From assembly GCF_006716125.1 (NCBI RefSeq), contig NZ_VFOM01000002.1:62001-126000 (forward strand): DNA of 64,000 nucleotides. The letters are read 5' to 3'. The DNA is from Homoserinimonas aerilata. Its GTDB lineage: Bacteria; Actinomycetota; Actinomycetes; Actinomycetales; Microbacteriaceae. Both the position numbers and the translations under genes were made by a program. Positions within the stretch are counted from its first letter, which is position 1; every line of letters begins with the position of its first letter. The notes under the pieces are model-generated. The model saw only the letters and a program-made list of their open reading frames with translations, had not been told where the DNA came from and made no database searches. This document shows positions 56,234-64,000 of the stretch, one piece after another.

Positions 56234-57283
56234 ATGAGCAACCCAGACACCGTCACCCAACCGGGTCGCGCGGGCAGCCCGGCAACGGCGAGCGTCCGCT
56301 CCGCGCCGCCGGCGACCGCGAAGGCGCCGAAGGAGAAGACGTTCTGGTCACAGCTGGCCGGCTCGTTTGCGATGTTCCGCAACAAGAAGTCTCTGGCGGG
56401 CCTGATCATCCTCGGCGTGTTCGCGCTGATCGCCATCTTCAGTGATGTCATCGCCCCCTACGGCCCCCTTGAGAAGGACTACACGGCACTCCGTCAGGCG
56501 CCATCGTTGGCGCATCTGCTCGGAACGACCCATATGGGCGAGGATGTTCTCAGCCAGATCATCTACGGCACCCGCGGTGTGCTGATCGTCGGATTCCTGT
56601 CTGGCATCATCGGCACCGCGATCGCCGTGGTCATGGGTGTGGTCGCCGGGTACACCCGCGGCTGGAGGAGCGAGTCGCTGTCGGCGCTGACCAACGTGTT
56701 CCTGGTGCTGCCGGGGCTGCCGCTGATCATCATCGTCGCGTCGCAGTTCGAGGATCCGCCGCTCATCCTCATCGCGGCAGTGCTCGCGATCACCGGATGG
56801 GCGTGGGGCGCTCGGGTGCTGCGCGCACAGACCCTGTCGCTGCGCAACCGCGACTTCATCCAGGCGGCGAGGGCCAACGGTGAGCCACTGCGCCGCATCA
56901 TCTTCGTCGAGATGCTCCCGAATCTCATGGCCATCATCGCCTCAAGCTTCGTCGGCACCGTCACCGCCGCGGTGCTGGGGCTCACGACTCTCGCCTTCAT
57001 CGGGGTCATCCCGATCAGCAACCTGAACTGGGGCACGATCCTGTTCTGGGCGCAGCAGAACGGTGCGTTCCCGAACTACTGGTGGTGGTACGTGCCCGCA
57101 GGGCTCTGCATCGCCATCGTCGGCGTGGCCCTCTCGCTCGTCAACTTCGGCATCGATGAGTACGTCAACCCGCGCCTGCGCTCGGCCGGAGAGCGCGCGA
57201 GGGCGATGAAGAAGAAGGGTCTCAACGTGAATGACGCAGTGACCGCCGTGCGCCCGACCACAACAGAGAACAAGAAACGATGA
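56234..57283 (+). CDS. Opp/Dpp-type ABC transporter permease (DppC-like)
   Basis: A 349-residue permease with six membrane helices. The N-terminal ~45 residues are a charged cytoplasmic extension; then FRNKKSLAGLIILGVFALIA begins the first helix. LLGTTHMGEDVLSQIIYGTR and the EAA loop NRDFIQAARANGEPLRRIIF fit DppC/OppC. The end overlaps the GH3 gene by four bases, tying the transporter to the enzyme. Confidence 0.92.
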   Translation: MSNPDTVTQPGRAGSPATASVRSAPPATAKAPKEKTFWSQLAGSFAMFRNKKSLAGLIILGVFALIAIFSDVIAPYGPLEKDYTALRQAPSLAHLLGTTHMGEDVLSQIIYGTRGVLIVGFLSGIIGTAIAVVMGVVAGYTRGWRSESLSALTNVFLVLPGLPLIIIVASQFEDPPLILIAAVLAITGWAWGARVLRAQTLSLRNRDFIQAARANGEPLRRIIFVEMLPNLMAIIASSFVGTVTAAVLGLTTLAFIGVIPISNLNWGTILFWAQQNGAFPNYWWWYVPAGLCIAIVGVALSLVNFGIDEYVNPRLRSAGERARAMKKKGLNVNDAVTAVRPTTTENKKR

Positions 57284-59547
57284 ACCCCTCCAACACCGTG
57301 ATCACTGCCAAGACGCTTCCGTTCCACGACCCCACACTCTCGACGCCTGACCGTGTCTCCGACCTCCTCGGACGGATGACGCTCGAGGAGAAGGTCGGAC
57401 AGATGCTGCAACTGGATGCTCGTGACGACCTTGATGATCACATTCTGCGTCGGCATGTCGGCTCCATCCTTCACACCTCGCCGGAGCGCATCCTGCGGGC
57501 CAATGAGCTCGCCAGGCAGACCCGCCTGGGCATCCCGCTGCTCATCGCGGAGGACTGCATCCACGGGCACTCGTTCTGGCCGGGGGCGACCATCTTTCCG
57601 ACTCAGCTCGGCATGGCGGCATCCTGGGACGCGCAACTGATGGAGCAGGTCGCGCGGGTGACCGCCACCGAGGTCGCCGCGACGGGACTGCACTGGACGT
57701 TCTCGCCCGTGCTCTGTATCGCCCGCGACCTGCGCTGGGGGCGCGTGAACGAGACATTCGGCGAAGACCCGTTCCTGATCGGCGAGCTCGCCTCGGCGAT
57801 GGTGCGCGGCTACCAGGGCGGCGGGCTCGACGACCCCACCGCGATCCTTGCGACCGCGAAGCACTTCGCCGGCTACTCCGAGACGCAGGGCGGGAGGGAT
57901 GCCAGTGAGGCCGACATCTCGCGCCGCAAGCTGCGCTCATGGTTCCTGCCGCCGTTCGAGCGGGTGGCGCGGGAGGGGTGCCGTTCATTCATGCTCGGCT
58001 ACCAGACCATGGACGGCGTGCCGATCACCACCAACGGCTGGCTGCTCAGCGAAGTGCTGCGCGGCGAGTGGGGCTACACGGGAACCCTCGTCACCGACTG
58101 GGACAACGTCGGACGCATGGTGTGGGAACAGCGCGTGCAGCCCGACTACGCCCACGCCGCCGCCGCCGCGGTGCGCGCCGGCAACGACATGATCATGGCC
58201 ACACCGGGCTTCTTCGAGGGAGCGCTCGACGCGGTCGGGCAGGGCCTCCTCGCCGAAGACGCCGTCGATGCCGCCGTGGCGAGAATCCTCACCCTCAAGT
58301 TCGATCTCGGGCTGTTCGAAGACGCGCGGCTGCCGGTCGCCGACCTCGATGAGATAGTCGGAGCCGCCGCGCACACCGCACTGAACCTCACCGTCGCCCG
58401 CCGGTCGATCGTGCTTCTCGAGAACGACGGCGTGCTGCCGTTGTCACCAGAGCGCCGGGCCTCGATCGCCGTCGTGGGGCCACTGGCGGATGACGCCCAG
58501 AACCAGCTCGGCGACTGGGCCGGCGGCTCCGGCCAGGCTGGCTGGATGGACGGCCAGCCGCGCGAGATGATCACGACCGTGCTCGACGGCATGAGGGCGG
58601 TCGCGCCCGACAGCTGGAACGTCACTCACGCCCGTGGCGCGGACATCGTCACCCTGGAACCCGACCCCGCCGGGGCGACCTTCCCCGACGGGCAGCCGCG
58701 CCCACCCCAGGTCACCCCGTGCGCACCCGATGCGACCCTCATCGCAGAGGCCGTCGCCGCGGCAGAGGCGGCGGATGTTGTCGTGGCGGTCGTCGGCGAC
58801 TGCGTCGGGCTCTTCGGCGAGGGGCGCTCGACGGCGACCCTCGAACTCATCGGCGGGCAGAACGCCCTGCTCGACGCCGTGATCGCCACCGGCACGCCGG
58901 TGATCGTGGTGCTGCTCGCGTCGAAGCCGCTCGTGCTGCCAGCATCCGTCGCCCGCGCCGCCGCCGTGGTCTGGGTCGCGAACCCGGGGATGCAGGGCGG
59001 CCTGGCGCTCGCCGAGATCCTCGCTGGCCTCGTCGAGCCGTCCGGTCGCCTGCCGATCTCCTTCGCGAGACATGCAGGGCAGCAGCCGACGTACTACAAC
59101 CAGATCCGCGGGCAGCACGGCAATCGCTACTCCGACCTGACGCAGTCTCCGGCCTGGGCCTTCGGTGAAGGTCGCAGCTACACGACGGTGGAATATGAAG
59201 GTCTGACGGTCGAGGATGCCGTGCTCGAGGCATCCGGAACCATCACCGCTCACGTCACCGTACGCAATACGGGAACGCGCCCCGTGCTCGAGACCGTGCA
59301 GCTGTACGTGAGGGATGACGTGACGTCGGTGAGCTGGGCCGACAAGGAGCTCAAGGCCTATCGACAGGTCGAGCTGGCCCCCGGCGAGTCGGCCCGCGTG
59401 CGATTCGAGCTGCCGGTCGCGGAGTGCACCATCGTCGATGCTGCCGAGCAGCGCATCGTCGAGCAGGGCCGCTTCGAGGTGCTCGTCGGCCCCTCATCCC
59501 GTGACGAGGTGCTGCTCGCGGCGCCCTTCGAGGTGTGTGGGGGGTAG
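57280..59547 (+). CDS. Glycoside hydrolase family 3 beta-glycosidase
   Basis: A 755-residue enzyme that would split imported oligosaccharides, probably beta-glucosides or xylosides, in the cytoplasm (no signal peptide). The N-terminal barrel has the substrate-binding KHFAGYSETQGGRDAS, and the nucleophile Asp is in GTLVTDWDNVG. The second domain includes ARRSIVLLENDGVLPL, and a fibronectin-III-like domain closes the protein (TRPVLETVQLYVRDDV). The Lys-His of KHFAG and Asp of TDW match the family. It overlaps the permease gene. Exact sugar specificity cannot be read. Confidence 0.92.
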   Translation: MNPSNTVITAKTLPFHDPTLSTPDRVSDLLGRMTLEEKVGQMLQLDARDDLDDHILRRHVGSILHTSPERILRANELARQTRLGIPLLIAEDCIHGHSFWPGATIFPTQLGMAASWDAQLMEQVARVTATEVAATGLHWTFSPVLCIARDLRWGRVNETFGEDPFLIGELASAMVRGYQGGGLDDPTAILATAKHFAGYSETQGGRDASEADISRRKLRSWFLPPFERVAREGCRSFMLGYQTMDGVPITTNGWLLSEVLRGEWGYTGTLVTDWDNVGRMVWEQRVQPDYAHAAAAAVRAGNDMIMATPGFFEGALDAVGQGLLAEDAVDAAVARILTLKFDLGLFEDARLPVADLDEIVGAAAHTALNLTVARRSIVLLENDGVLPLSPERRASIAVVGPLADDAQNQLGDWAGGSGQAGWMDGQPREMITTVLDGMRAVAPDSWNVTHARGADIVTLEPDPAGATFPDGQPRPPQVTPCAPDATLIAEAVAAAEAADVVVAVVGDCVGLFGEGRSTATLELIGGQNALLDAVIATGTPVIVVLLASKPLVLPASVARAAAVVWVANPGMQGGLALAEILAGLVEPSGRLPISFARHAGQQPTYYNQIRGQHGNRYSDLTQSPAWAFGEGRSYTTVEYEGLTVEDAVLEASGTITAHVTVRNTGTRPVLETVQLYVRDDVTSVSWADKELKAYRQVELAPGESARVRFELPVAECTIVDAAEQRIVEQGRFEVLVGPSSRDEVLLAAPFEVCGG

Positions 59548-59664
59548 TAGCCCGGGCTTCGTCGTGTGCGAGGCGGGCATTCCGGTCCCACTGACCGGTC
59601 TGAGAGCTCGCCGTAGTCAGGATCACTGGGTAACATGTGCTCAACTGCATCGCGAGGAGGCGTA

Positions 59665-60273
59665 ATGGTTGTCCACACCCCGGATGCCGCGAGCCGTATC
59701 GATGCCCGCCAGAATCGCGTCGCCATAGTCAGGGCGGTGCGCGATCTCGTCGCAGTGAAGGGTGCAGCGGTGAGCATCCGCGAGATCGCTGATTCCGCCG
59801 GCGTCGGAACCGCCACGCTCTACCGCCACTTCGAAGGAAAGAAGGACCTGCTCGACGGGGTCTCGGTGCACCGCTGGTCGCAGATGCGTCATGCGGCGCA
59901 GACGAATTCGTCGACGGAGCAGGAGGGGCACGGCATCCGCCGCGTCGTCGGAATCATCGACATGTACACGCGAATGACGACGTCGGATGCCGAGTTCATC
60001 CACGCACTCGGGCTGCGGGTCGGCCATGACCCCACGGGTATCGGCCCCCTGCGCGACCAGTTCGACCCCATCTTCGCGCAGCTGTGGGTCAACGGGCAGG
60101 AGCGCGGAGAGATCCGCCGCACCGCGCATCCGCACGACGCGATCGAGATGGCCGGCGCCATCCGTGAATCGAGTCGTCGACTGCAGATGCTCACACTGCT
60201 CGTCGCGGGAATCGCGACACCGCAGGTCGACCCTGATCAGATCGTGCGGGAGTTGTATCTGCGGGCCAAATGA
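59665..60273 (+). CDS. TetR-family regulator
   Basis: A 202-residue TetR regulator with the helix-turn-helix SIREIADSAGVGTATLYRHF followed by EGKKDLL. The C-terminal domain is of the SACE_7040/TetR type with unknown ligand. I chose ATG 59665, preceded by GAGGAGG; an earlier in-frame start lacks a site. It lies upstream of a branched-chain-amino-acid-type transporter operon in the same direction, and may regulate it through the inverted repeat at 60300-60334. Confidence 0.82.
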   Translation: MVVHTPDAASRIDARQNRVAIVRAVRDLVAVKGAAVSIREIADSAGVGTATLYRHFEGKKDLLDGVSVHRWSQMRHAAQTNSSTEQEGHGIRRVVGIIDMYTRMTTSDAEFIHALGLRVGHDPTGIGPLRDQFDPIFAQLWVNGQERGEIRRTAHPHDAIEMAGAIRESSRRLQMLTLLVAGIATPQVDPDQIVRELYLRAK

Positions 60274-60299
60274 AGTGCCGCAGTGAACGAGACGGCAGA

Positions 60300-60334
60300 C
60301 AAGTGAGAACTTCGGGTCGTCTTATTCTCACTTG
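60300..60334. promoter_or_regulatory. Perfect inverted repeat before the Liv-type operon
   Basis: CAAGTGAGAA (60300-60309) and TTCTCACTTG (60325-60334) are exact complements around 15 bases. It lies 27 bases after the TetR stop and 100 bases before the permease gene. The AT-rich arms argue for a protein-binding site rather than a terminator, but either is possible. Confidence 0.55.
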
Positions 60335-60435
60335 ATTGAGTAGCCGGGTCCGGGCCCCCAGCATGGCCTGATGCACTGTCGCTACGAACGTCCACGAGTC
60401 GCCTCCCCCAGAGGCTTCGGCGGGGTGGCCTGACC

Positions 60436-61326
60436 ATGGAATCCATCGTCTCGCTCACTCTCTCGGTGTTCACCCTCTTCGGGTTCTATGCGCTGCTCGC
60501 GGTCGGCATGGGGCTCATCTTCGGCCAGCTCGGCGTCGTCAATGTCGCCCACGGTGAACTCGTCATGGTCGGCGCGTTCGTGATGTTCGCACTCGCGGAT
60601 GTCCCCTTTCTCCTGCGGCTGGTGCTCGCCGTGCTCATCGGTCTTGTGCTCGGAGTCATCATCGAGCGGTTGGTCCTCTCGACCCTGTATGAGCGAGGGT
60701 TCCTCGCGACACTTCTCGCGATGTGGGGCGTCAGCATCGTGCTGCGAGAAGGCGCCAACGCGATCTTCGGTTCGACACCGGCATCGGTCCAGGCGCCCAT
60801 CCAGCAGAACATCGAGATCCTCGGCGTGAGCTATCCCGTCTACCGTCTTGTGATCGCGGTTGCCGCCCTGCTCATCGTCGCGGCGGTGCTCCTCGTGACC
60901 TATCGCACCAAGCTCGGCCTCGTGGTGCGCGCGACGGTCGACAACCGCGCCATGGCGTCCGTGTTGGGCATCCCGCCCCGCCTCATCATCACGGGCACAT
61001 TCGCGGTCGGTGCCACCCTCGCGGTACTCGCGGGCGCCCTGCAGAGCCCCCTGTTGGGAGTGACTCCCACGGTCGGTGCGGCATTCCTCGCCCCCGCATT
61101 CTTCGCCGTACTGCTGGGCCGGGCCGGCTCGCTCCCCGGCGCCGTGTTCGGCGCGTTCATCGTTGCCCTGCTGAGCACAGTGCTTCGCACCTACCTGAAC
61201 GAGACCCTCGCTCAGGTCGTGCTCTTCTCACTGCTCATCGTTCTGGTTGCCGTTCGTCCGAACGGCATTGATTGGAGGAAGGTCCAATGGAAACCACGCA
61301 CTCAGTCCGCGCAGGTCGCGGCATGA
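60436..61326 (+). CDS. Branched-chain amino acid-type ABC transporter permease (LivH family)
   Basis: A 296-residue permease with about eight membrane helices, first gene of a Liv-type operon. Family segments are GLIFGQLGVVNVAHGELVMV and LGLVVRATVDNRAMASVLGI, and the last third has GAAFLAPAFFAVLLGRAGSL. The substrate could be a branched-chain amino acid, urea or an aromatic acid; sequence alone does not tell. The next gene starts before this one ends. Confidence 0.88.
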   Translation: MESIVSLTLSVFTLFGFYALLAVGMGLIFGQLGVVNVAHGELVMVGAFVMFALADVPFLLRLVLAVLIGLVLGVIIERLVLSTLYERGFLATLLAMWGVSIVLREGANAIFGSTPASVQAPIQQNIEILGVSYPVYRLVIAVAALLIVAAVLLVTYRTKLGLVVRATVDNRAMASVLGIPPRLIITGTFAVGATLAVLAGALQSPLLGVTPTVGAAFLAPAFFAVLLGRAGSLPGAVFGAFIVALLSTVLRTYLNETLAQVVLFSLLIVLVAVRPNGIDWRKVQWKPRTQSAQVAA

Positions 61327-62516
61327 TCTCGCTACGGCGCACAACCGGCATCGTCGCCGCGTTCGCCCTGACCGCGTCCCTAGCGGCGTGTTCGGGTGGC
61401 GCAATCGGAGGTGGTGGCGATGAGGGCACGAACGGTGCGTTCAAGGTGGGCCTCATCGCCCCGTTGACGGGCCCCGTTGTGCAGGAGGCCACCGCGATGC
61501 AGCGAGGCTTCGAGCTCGCGATCGCAAAGATCAACGACGAGGGCGGCGTGCTCGGCCAGCCCGTCGAGTTCGTGATGGTCGACGACCAGGCGGATGCCGC
61601 CAAGTCCACCCAGCTGGCACAGCGCCTCATCAACCAGGACGAGGTCGACTACATCTTCGGCACTGTTCCCGGTGACACGACGGCCGCCGTCGCTCAGGTG
61701 GCGGAGTCGGCGAAGGTGCCCTTCTCCTCGGCGATCCTCGGTAACGCGGGAATTTGCGGTGAGTACTTCTTCCCCTTCGGCGAACCCAACGCCTCGCTGC
61801 TCAACGGACTGTTGCCGCAGATGATCGCCGGCCACGGCACATCCGTCGCCCTCATCGGCAACGACTATGCGTTCCCGCGCGGCTATTTCGAGGATGCCCG
61901 GACCCTTCTCGAGGATCTCGGCGCCAGCGTTGTGCTCGAGGAGTACTCGCCCCTCGGCACGGCGGATTGGCAGCCGGTGATCTCGAAGATCAATGCGGCC
62001 TCGCCGGACTGGGTGCTCACCGCTGTGGTCGGTTCGGATGCCACGGCTCTCGTGACACAGGCAGACCAGGCCGGCGTTCTCGACAGCATGGGCTTCACCG
62101 GTGTGAGTCTCATCGCGGATTTCTACCCCGGCCTCACCGAGCGCACCCATGGGCTGAGCCTCGTCGGCCGCTATTCCGACCAGCTCGACAACGATGCCAA
62201 CCGCGAGTTCGTCGAGGCATTCCGCTCGACGTACAACTTCAACGACCCGATCCCGTCGGTCGCTGCCAATGCCTATGAGGGCATGCTCATGATCGCTGCC
62301 GCGGTTGAAAAAGCCGGCTCGACGGATGGCGCCGAGATCGTCAAGGCGCTCGCCGAGGTCGAGGTCTCCGACGGTGTCTTCGGCAACGGATCGTTCTCGG
62401 ATGACCGTTTCTTCATGACCGAGACGGCTCGCTTCGAGATCGGAGAGGGCGGCGCCTATACGCCCGTTGAGACATTTGCCGCCGACCTTGAGGGAATCAC
62501 CCCGCAATGCGCGTGA
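61287..62516 (+). CDS. Branched-chain amino acid-type ABC transporter substrate-binding lipoprotein
   Basis: A 409-residue binding protein of the LivJ type (Leu/Ile/Val-binding family). The signal peptide ends ASLAAC (Cys35), so it is a lipoprotein. The mature protein starts with FKVGLIAPLTGPVVQEATAM and has INDEGGVLGQPVEFVMVDDQ. I chose ATG 61287 because GGAGG lies eight bases upstream; ATG 61323 (ATGA overlap with the permease stop) is an alternative with a shorter signal peptide. It overlaps the next gene by ten bases. Confidence 0.87.
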   Translation: METTHSVRAGRGMISLRRTTGIVAAFALTASLAACSGGAIGGGGDEGTNGAFKVGLIAPLTGPVVQEATAMQRGFELAIAKINDEGGVLGQPVEFVMVDDQADAAKSTQLAQRLINQDEVDYIFGTVPGDTTAAVAQVAESAKVPFSSAILGNAGICGEYFFPFGEPNASLLNGLLPQMIAGHGTSVALIGNDYAFPRGYFEDARTLLEDLGASVVLEEYSPLGTADWQPVISKINAASPDWVLTAVVGSDATALVTQADQAGVLDSMGFTGVSLIADFYPGLTERTHGLSLVGRYSDQLDNDANREFVEAFRSTYNFNDPIPSVAANAYEGMLMIAAAVEKAGSTDGAEIVKALAEVEVSDGVFGNGSFSDDRFFMTETARFEIGEGGAYTPVETFAADLEGITPQCA

Positions 62517-64000
62517 TGCTTCCATCGCGGCCTGAGCCGAGGGTCGCCACCCGTCACTGGGTGGCGCTCTCGGCCGCGGTCGTCACGATTGCGGCGGCAC
62601 CATTCGTGCTGCCGAGTTACCCGCTCGCGCTGCTGACACTCGCGCTCGCCTACGGACTCTTCGCGTTCGGCCTCGATCTTTCCTGGGGTCGCGCAGGTGT
62701 CGTGAGCATCGGGCACGCGGCCTTCTTCGGAATCGGGGCCTACGGCGTCGCGATCGCGGGGCACAATGATGTTCCCCAGATCGTCGGGGCTCTCGCCGCC
62801 CTCATCATCTCAGCGCTTGTCGCACTCGTGGTGGGCCGTATCGGGGTGGGCCCTAAAGCGCTGGCATCGACGATGGCGGTCATCACCCTTGCGCTCACCC
62901 TCCTCGCAGAGCAGGGTGCGCGCTCGTGGCTGGGGCTCACGAACGGCAGCAACGGCATCTTCGTGCCCTCTTCTGGCGCCGTGACGAACTTCTATGTCAC
63001 GGGCATCCTCGTCTTCGTGATCGTCGTGGCCATCTGGTTGCTGCTGCTGCGCGGCCGCTTCGGCCGACGGGCCCTCGCCGTGCGCCTCAACGAGCACCGC
63101 ACGGAGCATCTGGGTGTGAGCCCCATGCGCACCAAGTTGACCGCATTCGTGCTGAGCGCCCTCGTGGCGACGGCAGCGGGTGCGATCGCCGCCCCCGTCA
63201 TGGGTCTCGTCTCACCTGGAGTGCTGGGGATCGTCATGTCGACCCAGGTGCTCGTGTGGGTCGCCGTCGGTGGTAAGGGCACCATCTTCGGCGTCTTCTT
63301 CGGTGCCGGCGTCGTCACGATCGGCCAGCAGTACCTCGGCGATGCGATCGGCGCCTGGTACCTGCTGGTGCTCGGTGTCGTCTTCATCCTGGTCGTGAAG
63401 TTTGCTCCAACGGGCCTCGTGGGCATCCTGTCGAGGTTCCTGCGTCGCGATGTCGGGCGCGCTGCATCGCAGGGTGCTGTCATCGGTGCGAAGGAAGCTC
63501 CGGATGTCCCCGGCCACATTGCGCACAAGAGTGCGGATGCGATCCGCATCACCGACGTGCAGAAATCGTTCGGCTCCGTGCCGATCATCAATGGTGTCGA
63601 CCTTACGGTGGCGCGCGGCGAGATCGTGTGCCTGATCGGCCCCAACGGCGCAGGCAAGACGACACTCCTCAATCTGATCGCCGGAGACCTCGCGGTCACC
63701 TCGGGTCGTATCGAGGTGTTGGGCGGCGACGTCACTCGCTGGGCCCCACACCGGCGGGCACGCCTCGGGCTCGGCCGTCTCTTTCAGGTGCCCAGCCTCT
63801 ACCCGGATCTCACTCCCGGGCAGAACATGGCGTTCGCGCGTGCCGAGGCGTTCCGCGCCGTCGACCTGCCTGAGGAGCTTGACCGCTTCTCTGCCATGGA
63901 CGACGTGCTCGCGAGTGATCTCTCCCTCGCGGATCAACGGTCGCTCGAGCTGGCGATGGCGATCGCCTGGGGCCCGGAGGTGGTTCTGCTCGACGAGCCC
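62507..64000 (+). CDS. Fused Liv-type ABC permease and ATP-binding protein (LivM-LivG), 3' end outside window
   Basis: One open frame of 498 residues to the window edge, beginning at ATG 62507. The first ~310 residues are a LivM-type permease with about eight helices (GIGAYGVAIAGHNDVPQ, LRGRFGRRALAVRLNEH). After a short linker (AKEAPDVPGHIAHKSAD) an ATPase of the LivG type begins, with Walker A LIGPNGAGKTTLLNLIAGD and Q-loop LGRLFQVPSLYPDLTPG. It continues past LDEP, near Walker B, at the edge. The signature motif is degenerate: SDLSLADQRSLELAMAIAW lacks the usual SGG. No stop separates the two parts, so this is a true fusion. Confidence 0.88.
   Translation, partial: MRVMLPSRPEPRVATRHWVALSAAVVTIAAAPFVLPSYPLALLTLALAYGLFAFGLDLSWGRAGVVSIGHAAFFGIGAYGVAIAGHNDVPQIVGALAALIISALVALVVGRIGVGPKALASTMAVITLALTLLAEQGARSWLGLTNGSNGIFVPSSGAVTNFYVTGILVFVIVVAIWLLLLRGRFGRRALAVRLNEHRTEHLGVSPMRTKLTAFVLSALVATAAGAIAAPVMGLVSPGVLGIVMSTQVLVWVAVGGKGTIFGVFFGAGVVTIGQQYLGDAIGAWYLLVLGVVFILVVKFAPTGLVGILSRFLRRDVGRAASQGAVIGAKEAPDVPGHIAHKSADAIRITDVQKSFGSVPIINGVDLTVARGEIVCLIGPNGAGKTTLLNLIAGDLAVTSGRIEVLGGDVTRWAPHRRARLGLGRLFQVPSLYPDLTPGQNMAFARAEAFRAVDLPEELDRFSAMDDVLASDLSLADQRSLELAMAIAWGPEVVLLDEP

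Noticed and set aside
1..64000. tRNA, rRNA, CRISPR arrays, prophage genes or insertion sequences
   Set aside because: No cloverleaf-like or TTCGANTC-type signature was noticed in the gaps, no regularly spaced repeats of CRISPR type, and no transposase, integrase or phage structural protein among the recognised genes. Small RNA genes could be missed by eye.

Overview
The window is high-GC DNA from an actinobacterium, most likely a motile member of the Microbacteriaceae (Micrococcales). This is inferred from base composition, from the actinobacterial forms of L28, HU, MetAP and the CopD-CtaG fusion, from DtxR-type iron boxes, and from the gene order of the flagellar locus. Apart from intergenic repeats the DNA is densely coding, and many genes overlap by ATGA or TGATG.

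Layout. 1-3.0 kb: the end of a zinc ABC importer, its Fur-family regulator (Zur), and a cassette of cysteine-poor, zinc-independent ribosomal proteins (L28, L33, S14), then HU. 3.0-8.5 kb: methionine aminopeptidase, a CopD-CtaG copper/cytochrome oxidase assembly fusion, a membrane-anchored protein of unknown function and a PIF1-like helicase. 8.5-9.0 kb: a gene-free stretch of palindromic repeats. 9.0-10.7 kb: heme oxygenase under a DtxR-like box, a DUF2470 protein and a DinB protein.

10.7-27.9 kb and 37.2-48.1 kb: the two halves of a flagellar locus. The first half holds fliW-flgL-flgK-flgN on the minus strand, then fliA, fliC, fliD, fliS and flgB to flgE. The second half holds flbD, motA, motB, fliM to flhA, an flhF-like gene and csrA. 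Five copies of one sigma-28-type promoter (about TAACSSNN-N11-GCCGATAG) stand before fliC, flgB, flbD, fliM and, on the minus strand, flgN. The fliA sigma factor at 14.3 kb is the obvious reader. FliW at one end and CsrA at the other end of the locus, with GGA motifs in the flagellin leader, suggest the known FliW-CsrA-flagellin control loop.

Between the halves lie about 9 kb of unrelated genes: an alpha/beta hydrolase, a ferric-siderophore importer with two DtxR-like boxes, an operon of a ribbon-helix-helix regulator with a DUF4097 protein and a DrrAB-type ABC exporter, and a TauE/SafE transporter.

48.2-64 kb: a secreted-type nuclease fold without a visible signal peptide, a flavin disulfide-reductase relative, a second repeat-rich gap, a TetR regulator divergent from a dipeptide-type (Opp/Dpp) transporter operon ending in a GH3 beta-glycosidase, then another TetR regulator and a branched-chain-amino-acid-type ABC operon whose last gene fuses permease and ATPase and runs off the window.

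No tRNA, rRNA, CRISPR array, transposase or phage gene was recognised. I see no clearly new multi-gene system. The best candidates for undescribed biology are a family of ~73-bp dispersed palindromes, an FlhF-like protein without a P-loop, and the structured region upstream of fliA.
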